Origin: an uncultured Acidimicrobiaceae bacterium
GTDB lineage: Bacteria; Actinomycetota; Acidimicrobiia; Acidimicrobiales; RAAP-2
DNA: 64,000 nucleotides
Direction: 5' to 3'
Assembly: GCA_903873395.1 (NCBI GenBank)
Contig: CAIQOJ010000124.1
Location: 1-64,000 of the forward strand
Made by a program: the position numbers and the translations under genes. Below, piece by piece: positions 38,114 to 48,750 of this stretch. The notes under the pieces are model-generated. The model was not told the DNA's origin. It did not search any database and worked only from the letters and a program-made list of their open reading frames with translations. The number at the start of each line of letters is the position of its first letter. Position 1 is the stretch's first letter.

Positions 38114-39529
38114 TCAGACAGGGCTCCCCAGGAAGGGGGCGTCGAAGGCGAAGATCCCGCCATCAGAGGCCACACACCAGTAGCCACCGGTGGCTGTGTC
38201 GCCAGCCAGCCCCACCATCGGCCGGGCCAGGTGCTGGCCACCCATCGAGCCGTAGAAGGCGGCGTCACCGAAGGCGAAGATCCCGCCGTCGGCGGCCACG
38301 AACCAGTAGCCCTTGCCCGATGAGGTGGCCGCCATGCCCACGATGGGCTCGTTGAGGTGCTGGCCACCCATCGAGCCGTAGAAGGCGGCGTCACCGAAGG
38401 CGAAGATCCCGCCGTCGGCGGCACACAGCCAGTAGCCCTTGCCCGACCGGGTGGCCGCCATGCCCACGATGGGCTGGTTCAGGTGCTGGCCACCCATCGA
38501 GCCGTAGAAGGCGGCGTCACCGAAGGCGAAGATCCCGCCGTCGGAGGCCACGAACCAGTAGCCCTTGCCCGACGGGGTGGCCGCCATGCCCACGATGGGC
38601 TGGTTGAGGTGCTGGCCGCCCATCGAGCCGTAGAAGACAGCGTCACCAAAGGTGAAGATTCCGCCGTCGGCGGCACACAGCCAGTAGCCCTTGCCCGAGG
38701 GAGTGGCCGCAATGCCCACGATGGGCTGGTTGAGGTGGGTGGTGGCCAGGTCCCCGACGGCCGGGAACGTCCCATACGAGAACACCTTCCCGAACGAGGT
38801 GACCATGCCGTAGCCGCCGGCTGTCGTGACCGCAGCCAGACTGCGCACCTTGCACTCGGTGATGGGAGCGTTACACGGCGGCGGAGGTGGTGGTGGCGGT
38901 GCGGGAATGGCCGGGGTCCAGCACGGCTCGTTGTGCTCGGCGGTGTGGTTGTCCTTGGCCAACGTGGTGGTGCACGACGGATCCACCGTCCACGGCGGCA
39001 CGCAGGCCACTACCCGGCAGACAATGCGGCCGATGCAGGAGATCTGCTGGTTGCACTGGCCGTAGCGAAACTGGAAACAGCCCGTCACCCACGAGTTGCA
39101 CCCTTGAGGCCCACACCCGCACGTGGTCCCGTCACAGCCGGGTTCGCAGAATCCCCACCCGCCCCCACAGCCGGTGGTGCACCCACACGTGGCGTGGCAG
39201 TCCATGTAGTAGCGGGGTCCGCCGCAGTAGCTCGAGTTGTCCGCCTTCCACCAGCCACCCATGACCGTGTCGGCCGGGCAGTAGTTGTATCCACCGTTGA
39301 TCGAACAGCAGAACTCCGACCAGCCCGCACAACACGTCGTACCGCAGCCGCACGCGCTCGACCCACAGGTGCATACGTACCCGTAGGCCGTGCCCGGACG
39401 CAGCAGGAGGTCGAGGCCCGATCCCACCGTGACTGCACTGCCGGCCAGAGCCGAGCGGTTGATGAAACTGCGCCGCGACACTCGGGCCGCCAGGAAGGTC
39501 GAGGCCCGCTCGACCAGTGCCGTACTCAT
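38114..39529 (-). CDS. Tat-type secreted Cys-rich protein (amine-dehydrogenase-light-chain-like pattern) fused to 42-aa propeller-like repeats
   Basis: [22 protein letters not shown] (Tat-like); I count 28 Cys before the Pro-rich linker and repeats end at about CKVRS; five repeats GYW(L/F/C)(C/V)A(S/A)[35 protein letters not shown]. Confidence 0.85.
   Translation of the reverse strand: [471 protein letters not shown]
38231..38734. repeat. 126-bp in-frame tandem repeats x4 (42 aa each), with divergent flanking units
   Basis: gtgctggcc... recurs at 38231, 38357, 38483 and 38609, with a divergent continuation at 38735; exact 126-bp spacing. Confidence 0.95.
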
Positions 39530-40080
39530 GCCTCACCCCCACGGGTGATGCCGAGTCGCATCCGGATGGCGCCGACCTCGGCCAGCGAGGACAGGGCCAG
39601 GTAGGTCAGATACGCACACAGCCCGCCGAGCAGGGCGAGAGGCACCCCGTGCCAGGGCTGGTGGCTCAGGAGGCTCCCGAGGGAACTGGCCGGCACCTGG
39701 AAGGCCACTACGCCAGCCGATGCAGCCAGCACCAGGTTGATGACGACATGGAGGCGGGTGGCTGGGGTGTCGGGACGACTGAAGCACCCACAGCTGGCCA
39801 AGGGACCGCCGCGGACCAGCACGACGGTGACAAATCCGGAGAACGCGACATACGAGAGCGCCACCAGGCCGGCCGTGATCGGACCAGGGCGAACCAACGC
39901 GACGGCACCAATCACCGCTTCAATCGCAGCGCCCGTCCGCACCAGAGGCCGAAGGACGGCTACGGGAAGAGGAACGGTCTCGGCCAACCCCCGAGCCGTG
40001 TCGGCCGGGCGCCAGGTCTTGGCCGCTCCAGCGGCCACCAACAAGAGGCACGCCGCCAGGTAGATCCCGGTCATCGCCAT
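39526..40080 (-). CDS. MauE/DoxX-like redox-associated membrane protein
   Basis: Four-TM pattern; VLVRGGPLASCGCFSRPDTPATRLHVVINLVLAA (CxCF typical of MauE-like proteins). Confidence 0.82.
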   Translation of the reverse strand: MAMTGIYLAACLLLVAAGAAKTWRPADTARGLAETVPLPVAVLRPLVRTGAAIEAVIGAVALVRPGPITAGLVALSYVAFSGFVTVVLVRGGPLASCGCFSRPDTPATRLHVVINLVLAASAGVVAFQVPASSLGSLLSHQPWHGVPLALLGGLCAYLTYLALSSLAEVGAIRMRLGITRGGEA

Positions 40081-40117
40081 GAGACGACTCCCCTCTCTCG
40101 TGCCAAGGTAGTTGAGC

Positions 40118-40606
40118 TCAGTTCCATCCGGGACCTGCAGGTGCTGGCTGAACGGACACCTCGACGGCGAGCTGGGCCAAGAGGCGGTTGACCACCGACA
40201 CCAGCGCCCGTCTGCGGGCGTAACTGCCCAGGACGATGTAGAGAGTGAACGGCCGGCCGTTTTCGGTGAAGAACCACTGCGTGCCAGCCTGGCCCTTCAA
40301 GCCCCTGCGAAGGACATGAGGGGCAAAGTGCTCGGGACTCAGTTCCTTGGGTATGCCCTCATGAGCAAACAGCGGCGTACCCAGACTTTCCGGCCCGTAC
40401 TCGAAAAGGACGGCAAAGATGTCGGTGTCACGCATCAGCGTCACGGCCCCGCCACCGAAGTCCCCCACCTCGGTGGGCAGAGCGAATGTGGCGAAGTGGG
40501 CAACAGCGTGGGAGCGCTCGGGTCCCTCCGCGTTGTGGCGAAAGATGCGGCCTTCGAATCCCGTGGGCAGATGGGCTCGGATCCCGTGGGCCCGGAGTTG
40601 GGCCAC
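40118..40606 (-). CDS. Conserved hypothetical protein in mau-like cluster
   Basis: 162 aa; 3-bp gap to upstream thioredoxin gene, same strand as cluster. Confidence 0.72.
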   Translation of the reverse strand: MAQLRAHGIRAHLPTGFEGRIFRHNAEGPERSHAVAHFATFALPTEVGDFGGGAVTLMRDTDIFAVLFEYGPESLGTPLFAHEGIPKELSPEHFAPHVLRRGLKGQAGTQWFFTENGRPFTLYIVLGSYARRRALVSVVNRLLAQLAVEVSVQPAPAGPGWN

Positions 40607-40609
40607 CGG

Positions 40610-41458
40610 TCAGCTGGCCTGTCCGAGCCCGGTGCGGCTCAGCGGCATGCGGGCATCGGGTGGGCCGTAGAGGTCCTCGAGCGAGGTGGGATACAAGCTG
40701 GGATCACCCGGAAGGATGCCGGCCTGGCGCAGGACGCTGTCGTTGTCGGACTCCCGTTCGGGTCCATCCATGGCCACCGTCCGATCGGCTCGGGTGCCGG
40801 CGCCAAACGCGGTGGCGTCGATGTCGGCCCGTCGCACCAATTCGGCGACCTGGTCGAAGTGGTTGGCCACGCCCTCGCCGATACGGCGCCCGGCATCACC
40901 ATCGATCAGGACGAAGAACGGTGACCCGGGAACCTCGTAGTCGGTCCAGGCGTCACTGGACATGACCACCGAGAGACCGGGTCCAGCCAGTGCGGCTACC
41001 TCGCCGGGGATCTCCCGATCTGGTCCCTTGGTGACCACCACTAATCGAGCGCCCATCGGCAGACCCAGGTCGGCCGGGCGTCGGAACGCGTCCCAGAACC
41101 CGGCGCACGAGGCACAGCCAGTCGACAAGAAGGCCAGCAGGGTGAACCCTGAGGAACCGGCCGGGCTCACGGCCAGGGCATCGCCTGTCGGAGTGACCCC
41201 TGCGATCGCTGGTGCCGAGGAAGCATCCCGATCAGGAGGAAGTGGGGGCCCCATCGTGAAAGTCACCGGTGCCGGACGAGACCCAGCCCCATGGACACCA
41301 GCGTGCCCCTGGTGTCCAGATCCATCGAGGGGGTCACCTACACCGGCACCGAGGTCGTGCAGCGCCTTGAGGATGTCCGCATGGCTGCGGAGCAACCCGG
41401 CCACCAGAACGGCCAATAGGGCAACCACGGCCCCCAACACCACACAAACTGCCACCAT
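40610..41458 (-). CDS. Membrane-anchored thioredoxin-fold protein (MauD/TlpA-like)
   Basis: N-terminal TM; FTLLAFLSTGCASCAGFWDAF (CxxC) and VPGSPFFVLIDGDAG (cis-Pro); AGGAGG SD directly before MVAVCVV supports this start over 41491. Confidence 0.83.
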   Translation of the reverse strand: MVAVCVVLGAVVALLAVLVAGLLRSHADILKALHDLGAGVGDPLDGSGHQGHAGVHGAGSRPAPVTFTMGPPLPPDRDASSAPAIAGVTPTGDALAVSPAGSSGFTLLAFLSTGCASCAGFWDAFRRPADLGLPMGARLVVVTKGPDREIPGEVAALAGPGLSVVMSSDAWTDYEVPGSPFFVLIDGDAGRRIGEGVANHFDQVAELVRRADIDATAFGAGTRADRTVAMDGPERESDNDSVLRQAGILPGDPSLYPTSLEDLYGPPDARMPLSRTGLGQAS

Positions 41459-41691
41459 CTTCGACCTCCTGGCCCCAAGGACGACGAGCACCGCCGAACC
41501 TGACTTGTTGGCTACTGTAGAGATCAGACCTCAGCGAACGGTGGCAATCGCGGCCCCAAGGGCAAACTATTTTTCCCGCCCTTCGGCCCTGGTCGGGCAA
41601 GGGGCACCCCAGTACGCTTCGGCCACTACTCACGGCCGGACCTGAGCGGCGGGACCGCTATGGCCGGATCGAAGCCGATGCGGAGGTACCC

Positions 41692-42057
41692 ATGGGACTG
41701 AGGATCGAGTGCGTCAGCATCGACGCCGTCGACCCCGAAGCGCTCGGCCGCTTCTGGGCCGAAGCGCTCGGGTGGGAGGACCGGATGGACGAGGACGGGG
41801 ACGTCTGGGTCGAGCCGGGCGAGGGTCACGTACTGCGCGGGCGATGTGCACCGCTCCTCTGTATCGCCGTCCCCGACGACAAGCGGTCAAAGAACCGTCT
41901 TCACCTCGACCTGGTGCCCGACGACCAAGAGGTTGAGGTCGAGCGGTTGCTGGCCCTCGGAGCCTCCAAACCTGACATCGGCCAGTCCGGGACCGAGTCC
42001 TGGGTGGTGTTGGCTGACCCCGAAGGAAACGAGTTCTGCGTCCTCGACGAGATCTAG
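41692..42057 (+). CDS. VOC (glyoxalase-like) family protein
   Basis: DAVDPEALGRFWAEALGW...RLHLDLVPDDQEVEVERLLALGA...WVVLADPEGNEFCVL. Confidence 0.9.
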   Translation: MGLRIECVSIDAVDPEALGRFWAEALGWEDRMDEDGDVWVEPGEGHVLRGRCAPLLCIAVPDDKRSKNRLHLDLVPDDQEVEVERLLALGASKPDIGQSGTESWVVLADPEGNEFCVLDEI

Positions 42058-42178
42058 GCGAAGCGCATCCCCGGGAAACACCCCGAGGACACCTTCTCCT
42101 GCAGGGCTCCCTCAGTATCGAGGATGCGCCTCGTTACCGAGGGTGCGCCCTGGTGCCGAGCGTGCACCTCCGCCGGAT

Positions 42179-43105
42179 TCAGGAAGGGGTGCCGCCCGCA
42201 GCCTCGGCTGCGGCCTTGGCTTCGGCAGCCTTTCGGTACTCCTCGAGCTGATCGATCAGGGGCATCCGCTCTTGACCAACGGTCGAGTCCAACCGAGCGG
42301 CGATCTGCTCAGGAGTCCAGCGACCATCGGCGTAGACGGCCCGCACCTCATGGGGCTGATTCCACACAGCGATCTTCGGGCCCACTGCGGTATAGATCTG
42401 ACCAGTGACGTGCTTGGCCTGATCTGAGAGCAGGTAAACGACCAGCGGGGCCACGTCTTCGGGATCGCCCATCTCAACGAGGTCCATGGGGACGTTCTCC
42501 GACATCCGGGTCCGTGCGACCGGGGCGATGGCATTGGCAGTCACGCCGTAGCGGTGCATGCCGGCGGCCACCGAGCGCACCAGCGAGACGATGCCGCCCT
42601 TAGCCGCCGCATAGTTCGCCTGAGCCACGCTGCCCGAGAATGCTCCCGAGGTGAAGGCGACCAGGGCGCCACCGCCCTCCTGCTTCCGCATGATCCCTGC
42701 GGCTGCCCGGAAGACGGTGAAGTGGCCCTTCATGTGGGTCTCGATGACAGCGTCCCACTCGTCCTCGGACATGTTGAAGAACATGCGCTCACGCAGAATG
42801 CCGGCCACGGCCACCACGCCGTCGATCCGACCCCACCGCTCGACGCCAGCGCCGATGATGGCTTCGCCGCCTTCCATGGTGGTCACGCTCTGCGCCACGG
42901 CGATGGCCTCGCCACCAGCAGCCACGATCTCGGCGACGACGGCTTCGGCCACCTCGCTCTTGGGGTCCTCGCCGGCCATCGACACCCCGATGTCGGCCAC
43001 GACGACCTTGGCACCCTCAGCCGCTGCAGCCAGGGCGACAGCCCGTCCGATGCCGCCGCCGCCGCCAGTGATGGCCACGACCTTGCCGTCCAGGAATCCG
43101 CTCAT
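42179..43105 (-). CDS. SDR family oxidoreductase (lipid/steroid-type 17-beta-HSD-like)
   Basis: VVAITGGGGGIGRAVALAAAAEGAKVVVADIG...VAFTSGAFSGSVAQANYAAAKGGIVSLVRSVA; C-terminal extension. Confidence 0.9.
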   Translation of the reverse strand: MSGFLDGKVVAITGGGGGIGRAVALAAAAEGAKVVVADIGVSMAGEDPKSEVAEAVVAEIVAAGGEAIAVAQSVTTMEGGEAIIGAGVERWGRIDGVVAVAGILRERMFFNMSEDEWDAVIETHMKGHFTVFRAAAGIMRKQEGGGALVAFTSGAFSGSVAQANYAAAKGGIVSLVRSVAAGMHRYGVTANAIAPVARTRMSENVPMDLVEMGDPEDVAPLVVYLLSDQAKHVTGQIYTAVGPKIAVWNQPHEVRAVYADGRWTPEQIAARLDSTVGQERMPLIDQLEEYRKAAEAKAAAEAAGGTPS

Positions 43106-43225
43106 CTACAGGTCACTCCTCTTGGGTGTCATCTCGTGTGATCTCGTCGTCTGCGTGCCACGTGGTGCACTTGTCAACGCCCGACGTGGCCTTGGACTGG
43201 CCTGCCGTTTCTGTTGACCATCGAC

Positions 43226-43239
43226 TGGAACCTGTTCTA
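43226..43239. promoter_or_regulatory. KstR-type operator TGGAACCTGTTCTA
   Basis: Exact match to TnnAACnnGTTnnA in the divergent SDR/acyl-CoA synthetase intergenic region. Confidence 0.72.
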
Positions 43240-43385
43240 GCGTCCCACACTGACACGCGCCACCTGAGGTCGTGGATTACGAACGTCGCATGCCGGCGAA
43301 TCCCGACGGATCGAGCGCCTGACCTGGGGTACTGCGCATCGCAGCGCTTCTCTTTTCGACACTGGCTCTACGACGACTACGGGGG

Positions 43386-44942
43386 ATGAACATGGGCGAT
43401 CTCGGCTTCTGGGCGCTGGCACACGAGGATCCCGAGCATTTGGCGCTCGTGGCTCCCGACGGCACCGAATATTCGGCGGGCGAACTTCTCGGACGGGCCA
43501 ATCAGGTCGTCCACGGCCTACGCGGGCTCAACCTCAAGCCAGGTGACCGAGTGGCCACGCTGCTGCCCAACGGTGTGGAGATGTTCGAGGTCTACCTTGC
43601 TGCGCTCCAGGCCGGTTGGTATCTGGTGCCCATCAACCACCACCTTGTCGGACCCGAAGTGGCTTACATCCTCAAGGACTGCGAAGCCAAAGCATTCATC
43701 GCCCATGAGCGCTTCGTCGACATCGCGCTTGATGCTGCCGAAGAGGCCGAGTTGGCGTCGTCGATCTGCTTCGGCGTTGGCGACATCGTGGGGTTCAGCT
43801 CCTACGCCCGCATGCGGGACACGCAGCCGACCACCGATCCCGAGAACCGGACCATCGGTGACGTGATGAACTACACGTCGGGAACTACCGGCAACCCCAA
43901 GGGTGTCTATCGGGCCCTCAGCGGCCTCTCGCCGGAAGAGGCGGCCCTCAGCCAATCAGGCATTCTCTTCCTCTTCGGGATCCAGCCCCAGGACGACAAC
44001 GTCCACATCGTTGGCTCGCCGCTCTATCACACGGCCGTCATGCGCTTCTCTGGTGCTTCCATCCATCTCGGGCACACCATCGTGGTTATGGACAAGTGGC
44101 TGCCCGAGGAGATGCTGCAGCTCATCGAGAAGTACCGGGTGACCACTTCGCACATGGTGCCCACCCAGTTCCACCGCCTCCTGGCCCTTCCCGAAGACGT
44201 CCGGTCCCCCTACGACGTGTCGTCGCTCCGCCACATGATCCATGCCGCCGCCCCGTGCCCGGTCGACGTGAAGCACCAGATGATCGCCTGGTGGGGGGAT
44301 GCCATCGATGAGTACTACGCCGCATCTGAAGGTGGCGGCACCCTGGTCAGCGCCCAGGAGTGGCTGACCAAGCCCGGCACGGTCGGCAAGGCGTGGCCGA
44401 TCTCCGAGATCGCCATCTTCGACGATGACGACAACCGGGTTGACGAGCCTGGGGTGATCGGCACCGTGTACATGTCGATGCAGACCGGTGACTTCGAGTA
44501 CCACAAGGACGAGAAGAAGACCAAGAGCAACCGGATCGGCAAGTTCTTCACGGTGGGCGACGTCGGGTTCATCGACGAGGACGGCTTCCTCTTCTTGCGG
44601 GACCGCAAGATCGACATGATCATTTCGGGTGGGGCGAACATCTACCCGGCAGAGATTGAGAACGTCTTGCTCGGCCACCCCAAGGTGGGCGATGCCGCAG
44701 TCTTCGGCATCCCCCACGACGACTGGGGCGAAGAGGTCAAGGCCGTCATCGAGCCGGCCGACGGCGTCGAGGCATCTGATGAGTTGGCCACCGAGATCCT
44801 TGAGTTCTGTGCGACGCGGCTGGCCAAGTTCAAGACCCCCAAGTCGATCGACTTCACCACCGACATGCCACGGGATCCCAATGGCAAGCTCTACAAGCGC
44901 AAGTTGCGTGACCCCTATTGGGAAGGTCGCGAAAAGATCTGA
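43386..44942 (+). CDS. Acyl-CoA synthetase (AMP-binding, FadD-like)
   Basis: MNYTSGTTGNPKGVYRAL...DEYYAASEGGGTLVSAQEW...VGDVGFIDEDGFLFLRDRKIDMIISGGANIYPAEIENVL. Confidence 0.94.
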   Translation: MNMGDLGFWALAHEDPEHLALVAPDGTEYSAGELLGRANQVVHGLRGLNLKPGDRVATLLPNGVEMFEVYLAALQAGWYLVPINHHLVGPEVAYILKDCEAKAFIAHERFVDIALDAAEEAELASSICFGVGDIVGFSSYARMRDTQPTTDPENRTIGDVMNYTSGTTGNPKGVYRALSGLSPEEAALSQSGILFLFGIQPQDDNVHIVGSPLYHTAVMRFSGASIHLGHTIVVMDKWLPEEMLQLIEKYRVTTSHMVPTQFHRLLALPEDVRSPYDVSSLRHMIHAAAPCPVDVKHQMIAWWGDAIDEYYAASEGGGTLVSAQEWLTKPGTVGKAWPISEIAIFDDDDNRVDEPGVIGTVYMSMQTGDFEYHKDEKKTKSNRIGKFFTVGDVGFIDEDGFLFLRDRKIDMIISGGANIYPAEIENVLLGHPKVGDAAVFGIPHDDWGEEVKAVIEPADGVEASDELATEILEFCATRLAKFKTPKSIDFTTDMPRDPNGKLYKRKLRDPYWEGREKI

Positions 44943-44972
44943 GGAATGGCCGCCACATTCGCGGCTGCCTCA
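44940..44972. terminator. Hairpin TGAGG-AATG-GCCGC-CACATTC-GCGGC-TG-CCTCA containing both convergent stop codons
   Basis: Two stacked 5-bp stems; TGA of 43386..44942 and antisense TCA of GNAT gene form the outer stem. Confidence 0.6.
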
Positions 44973-45653
44973 GATGCGTTGCACTCCAGAGGAACTGATC
45001 GCGCTGGCATCGCCTGTTTGCAGGTCGAGGCCAGAGCCATCACTGCGGCGTAGATCGATGGCGAACCGGTGGTCGATGACCGTGGCCGTGGCGAACTGCT
45101 GGATGCGGACCTCCTCGAGCCTCGTCCACCCCTGACGAACGTAGAACCGCCGAGCTCGCTCGTTCGTCGAAAGCATCCACACCCGGGCCTCAGTGCACCC
45201 CGCGGCACCCAGATGGACGAGTGCGGTGTCGTGCAGTCGCTGGCCCACACCCGTCCCCCACGTCTCCGGCGTCAGGTAGAGGGTGACCAGTTCACCGCAG
45301 TCGGGAGCATCGGGCGGACCAAGCGCGACGTGCACGAACCCCACCACGACCCCGTCTCGGACCGCCAGCGTGACTCGGTCGCCCCGGGGCGCATCCAGGA
45401 GTCGGCGCCACCATCGACCCCTCCCCTCAACCGACAGCCCGTCCAACAGCGCATCAGGCAGGAGGTGCCGATAGGCCACGCGCCACGAAGCCACATGGAC
45501 CTCGGCGATAGCCACGGCGTCGTCCGGCATGGCGTCGCGAAACTCCATATCCCCAAGACCGTCACCCGCGCCGCCACCCGCGCCGCCACCCACGCCGCAG
45601 TTGTCGCCGGCGCTCGCCTCCGAGCTTGCGTCTGAGGTCGTCAGGGCCGTCAA
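44970..45653 (-). CDS. GNAT family N-acetyltransferase
   Basis: MEFRDAMPDDAVAIAEVHVASWRVAYRHLLPD...YLTPETWGTGVGQRLHDTALVHL...NERARRFYVRQGW. Confidence 0.9.
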   Translation of the reverse strand: MTALTTSDASSEASAGDNCGVGGGAGGGAGDGLGDMEFRDAMPDDAVAIAEVHVASWRVAYRHLLPDALLDGLSVEGRGRWWRRLLDAPRGDRVTLAVRDGVVVGFVHVALGPPDAPDCGELVTLYLTPETWGTGVGQRLHDTALVHLGAAGCTEARVWMLSTNERARRFYVRQGWTRLEEVRIQQFATATVIDHRFAIDLRRSDGSGLDLQTGDASAISSSGVQRI

Positions 45654-46438
45654 CCCTGAGCGGAAGGAGTGCCGTCCTGGGCTGGTTGGACATCGGAAGC
45701 AGCCCCGACTCGTACGGCTTCAGCTCGGATGGCCGCAAGTACGTTCGGATCGGCGTTCTCGGCGTTACCCTCAGCGATGGCCAGGAACTGCGAGGGGACG
45801 ACCTCGATGAAGAGGCCTTCGGCTTCCGCGGTCAACACCTCACCGTTGTACATCCCGGCCCACGAGTGGATCTTGCGGCCCTCACGGTGCTGAAAACGAG
45901 CCTCGATGCGCAGGGTGGTGCGCAGCGGCGTGGGCTTGCGATAGCGCACGGTCAGTGATCCGGTCATGCCCGGGTTGCCTGCGGCGATGTTGGCTGCCCC
46001 GAGCACCTCGTCGAACGTCTCCGCAATCACGCCGCCGTGTACGCAGGTCGGCGGGCCCTCGTAGGCCCAGTCGAACCATGCCTCGGCCCGGACCTCGCGG
46101 CGACCCGGCTCTTCTCCATCGACGGTCCACACCCGCACGGGCGGAGCCAGCGGGTTGAGGGCCCCCATGATGGGGCTGGTCGGAAAGAACTCTTCAGCAT
46201 CGTCATCGGTACTGGGTCCCTGGCGCGCCAACTTGCCCCCGGACCGGGCAGTCAGTGCTGCTGTCGCCCGCTCGATGACATCAGCTGCCTCGGCTAGCGC
46301 ATCGTCGTCGACCTCGGTAGCTGACACCAAGGTGATCAATGGCCGAATGGCCGCAGCCAGACGGCGACGTGGGTCGTCGCTGTGACCAGTCGGCGCCGTG
46401 GCGCCGGTTGGGCCCTGATCCCTAGGAGCGTCGGTCAC
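45650..46438 (-). CDS. PaaI-family hotdog thioesterase
   Basis: [59 protein letters not shown]. Confidence 0.88.
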   Translation of the reverse strand: MTDAPRDQGPTGATAPTGHSDDPRRRLAAAIRPLITLVSATEVDDDALAEAADVIERATAALTARSGGKLARQGPSTDDDAEEFFPTSPIMGALNPLAPPVRVWTVDGEEPGRREVRAEAWFDWAYEGPPTCVHGGVIAETFDEVLGAANIAAGNPGMTGSLTVRYRKPTPLRTTLRIEARFQHREGRKIHSWAGMYNGEVLTAEAEGLFIEVVPSQFLAIAEGNAENADPNVLAAIRAEAVRVGAASDVQPAQDGTPSAQG

Positions 46439-47229
46439 TTCCTCGTGTAGACCGGGGGTCGCTTTTCGGCGAAGGCCTTCATGCCCTCAGCGGCATCCTC
46501 GCTGGCGAAGATGGGCCAACCGAACTCCAGGTCCTTGGCCAGAGCCTCGGCTTCGGACATGCCGTCGGTGGCTTGCAGTGAGGCCTTGATGGCTTCGACG
46601 GCGAGGGGGGCATTGGCCCCGATGACCTCGGCGATCTCCATGGCCTTGTCCAGCGCCGTCCCGTCGGGCACCACGTAGCCGATCAAGCCGACCTCTTTGG
46701 CTTCGATGGCCGGCATGGCCCGGGCTGTCAACAGCAGGTCCATGGCCACCGTGTAGGGAATCTGGCGGACCAGGCGCACGACTGAACCGCCCAGCGGATA
46801 GAGGCCGCGCTTGGCCTCGAAGAGTCCGAAGGTGGCACTCTGACCTGCCACCCGAATGTCTGTTCCCTGAAGGATCTCGGTGCCGCCAGCCACGGCGTAG
46901 CCCTCCACTGCTGCGATCAGCGGCTTCTTCAGCTGGTGGTGGCGGAGCAGTGCCTTCCAGTGGAGGTCAGGATCGTCAGCCATACGGGCGGCGACCTCTT
47001 CGTTTCCGGGACCCGACATCGACTTGAGGTCCATCCCTGAGCAGAAGGTTCCGTTGGCTCCGGTCAAGATGGCGCAGCGGATGTCGTCGTTGCTGTCGAT
47101 CTCCATCCAGGCATCGAGCATGCCGACCAGCATGGGACCGGACAGCGAGTTCTTGGCCTCGGGACGGTTCATGGTGACGATGGCTGTGGTGCCTACCACC
47201 TCGAAATTGAGGTGCTCGGTCTCGATCAT
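46435..47229 (-). CDS. Enoyl-CoA hydratase/crotonase family
   Basis: [60 protein letters not shown]. Confidence 0.92.
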   Translation of the reverse strand: MIETEHLNFEVVGTTAIVTMNRPEAKNSLSGPMLVGMLDAWMEIDSNDDIRCAILTGANGTFCSGMDLKSMSGPGNEEVAARMADDPDLHWKALLRHHQLKKPLIAAVEGYAVAGGTEILQGTDIRVAGQSATFGLFEAKRGLYPLGGSVVRLVRQIPYTVAMDLLLTARAMPAIEAKEVGLIGYVVPDGTALDKAMEIAEVIGANAPLAVEAIKASLQATDGMSEAEALAKDLEFGWPIFASEDAAEGMKAFAEKRPPVYTRK

Positions 47230-47286
47230 GGTGCTCCTCGGGTAGGTCTGGCCGACGCTGCGGCCCAGTAGGTCAGATGCAGGACG

Positions 47287-48549
<1,263 letters not shown>

Positions 48550-48750
48550 GTGGGCACCACCCGTGGCCAGGCGACGACGACATCGGCCATCGCTGGACCT
48601 GACGGCTCCGCAGCGATGACAACCCGGTCAACCTCCAGGATGCTGCGGTACTCTGCCACTGCATGGTTGACCGTGCCGCCCGTGGGGAGGACGGTAGGTC
48701 GTCAGGCAGGCCGGCTCACATCAGACCCCGGCCACCAGGGGGAGGCGACG

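Noticed and set aside
38357-39604. 415-aa plus-strand ORF with internal repeats
   Set aside because: Its repeats mirror the 126-bp coding repeats of the minus-strand gene; no own signal or motif
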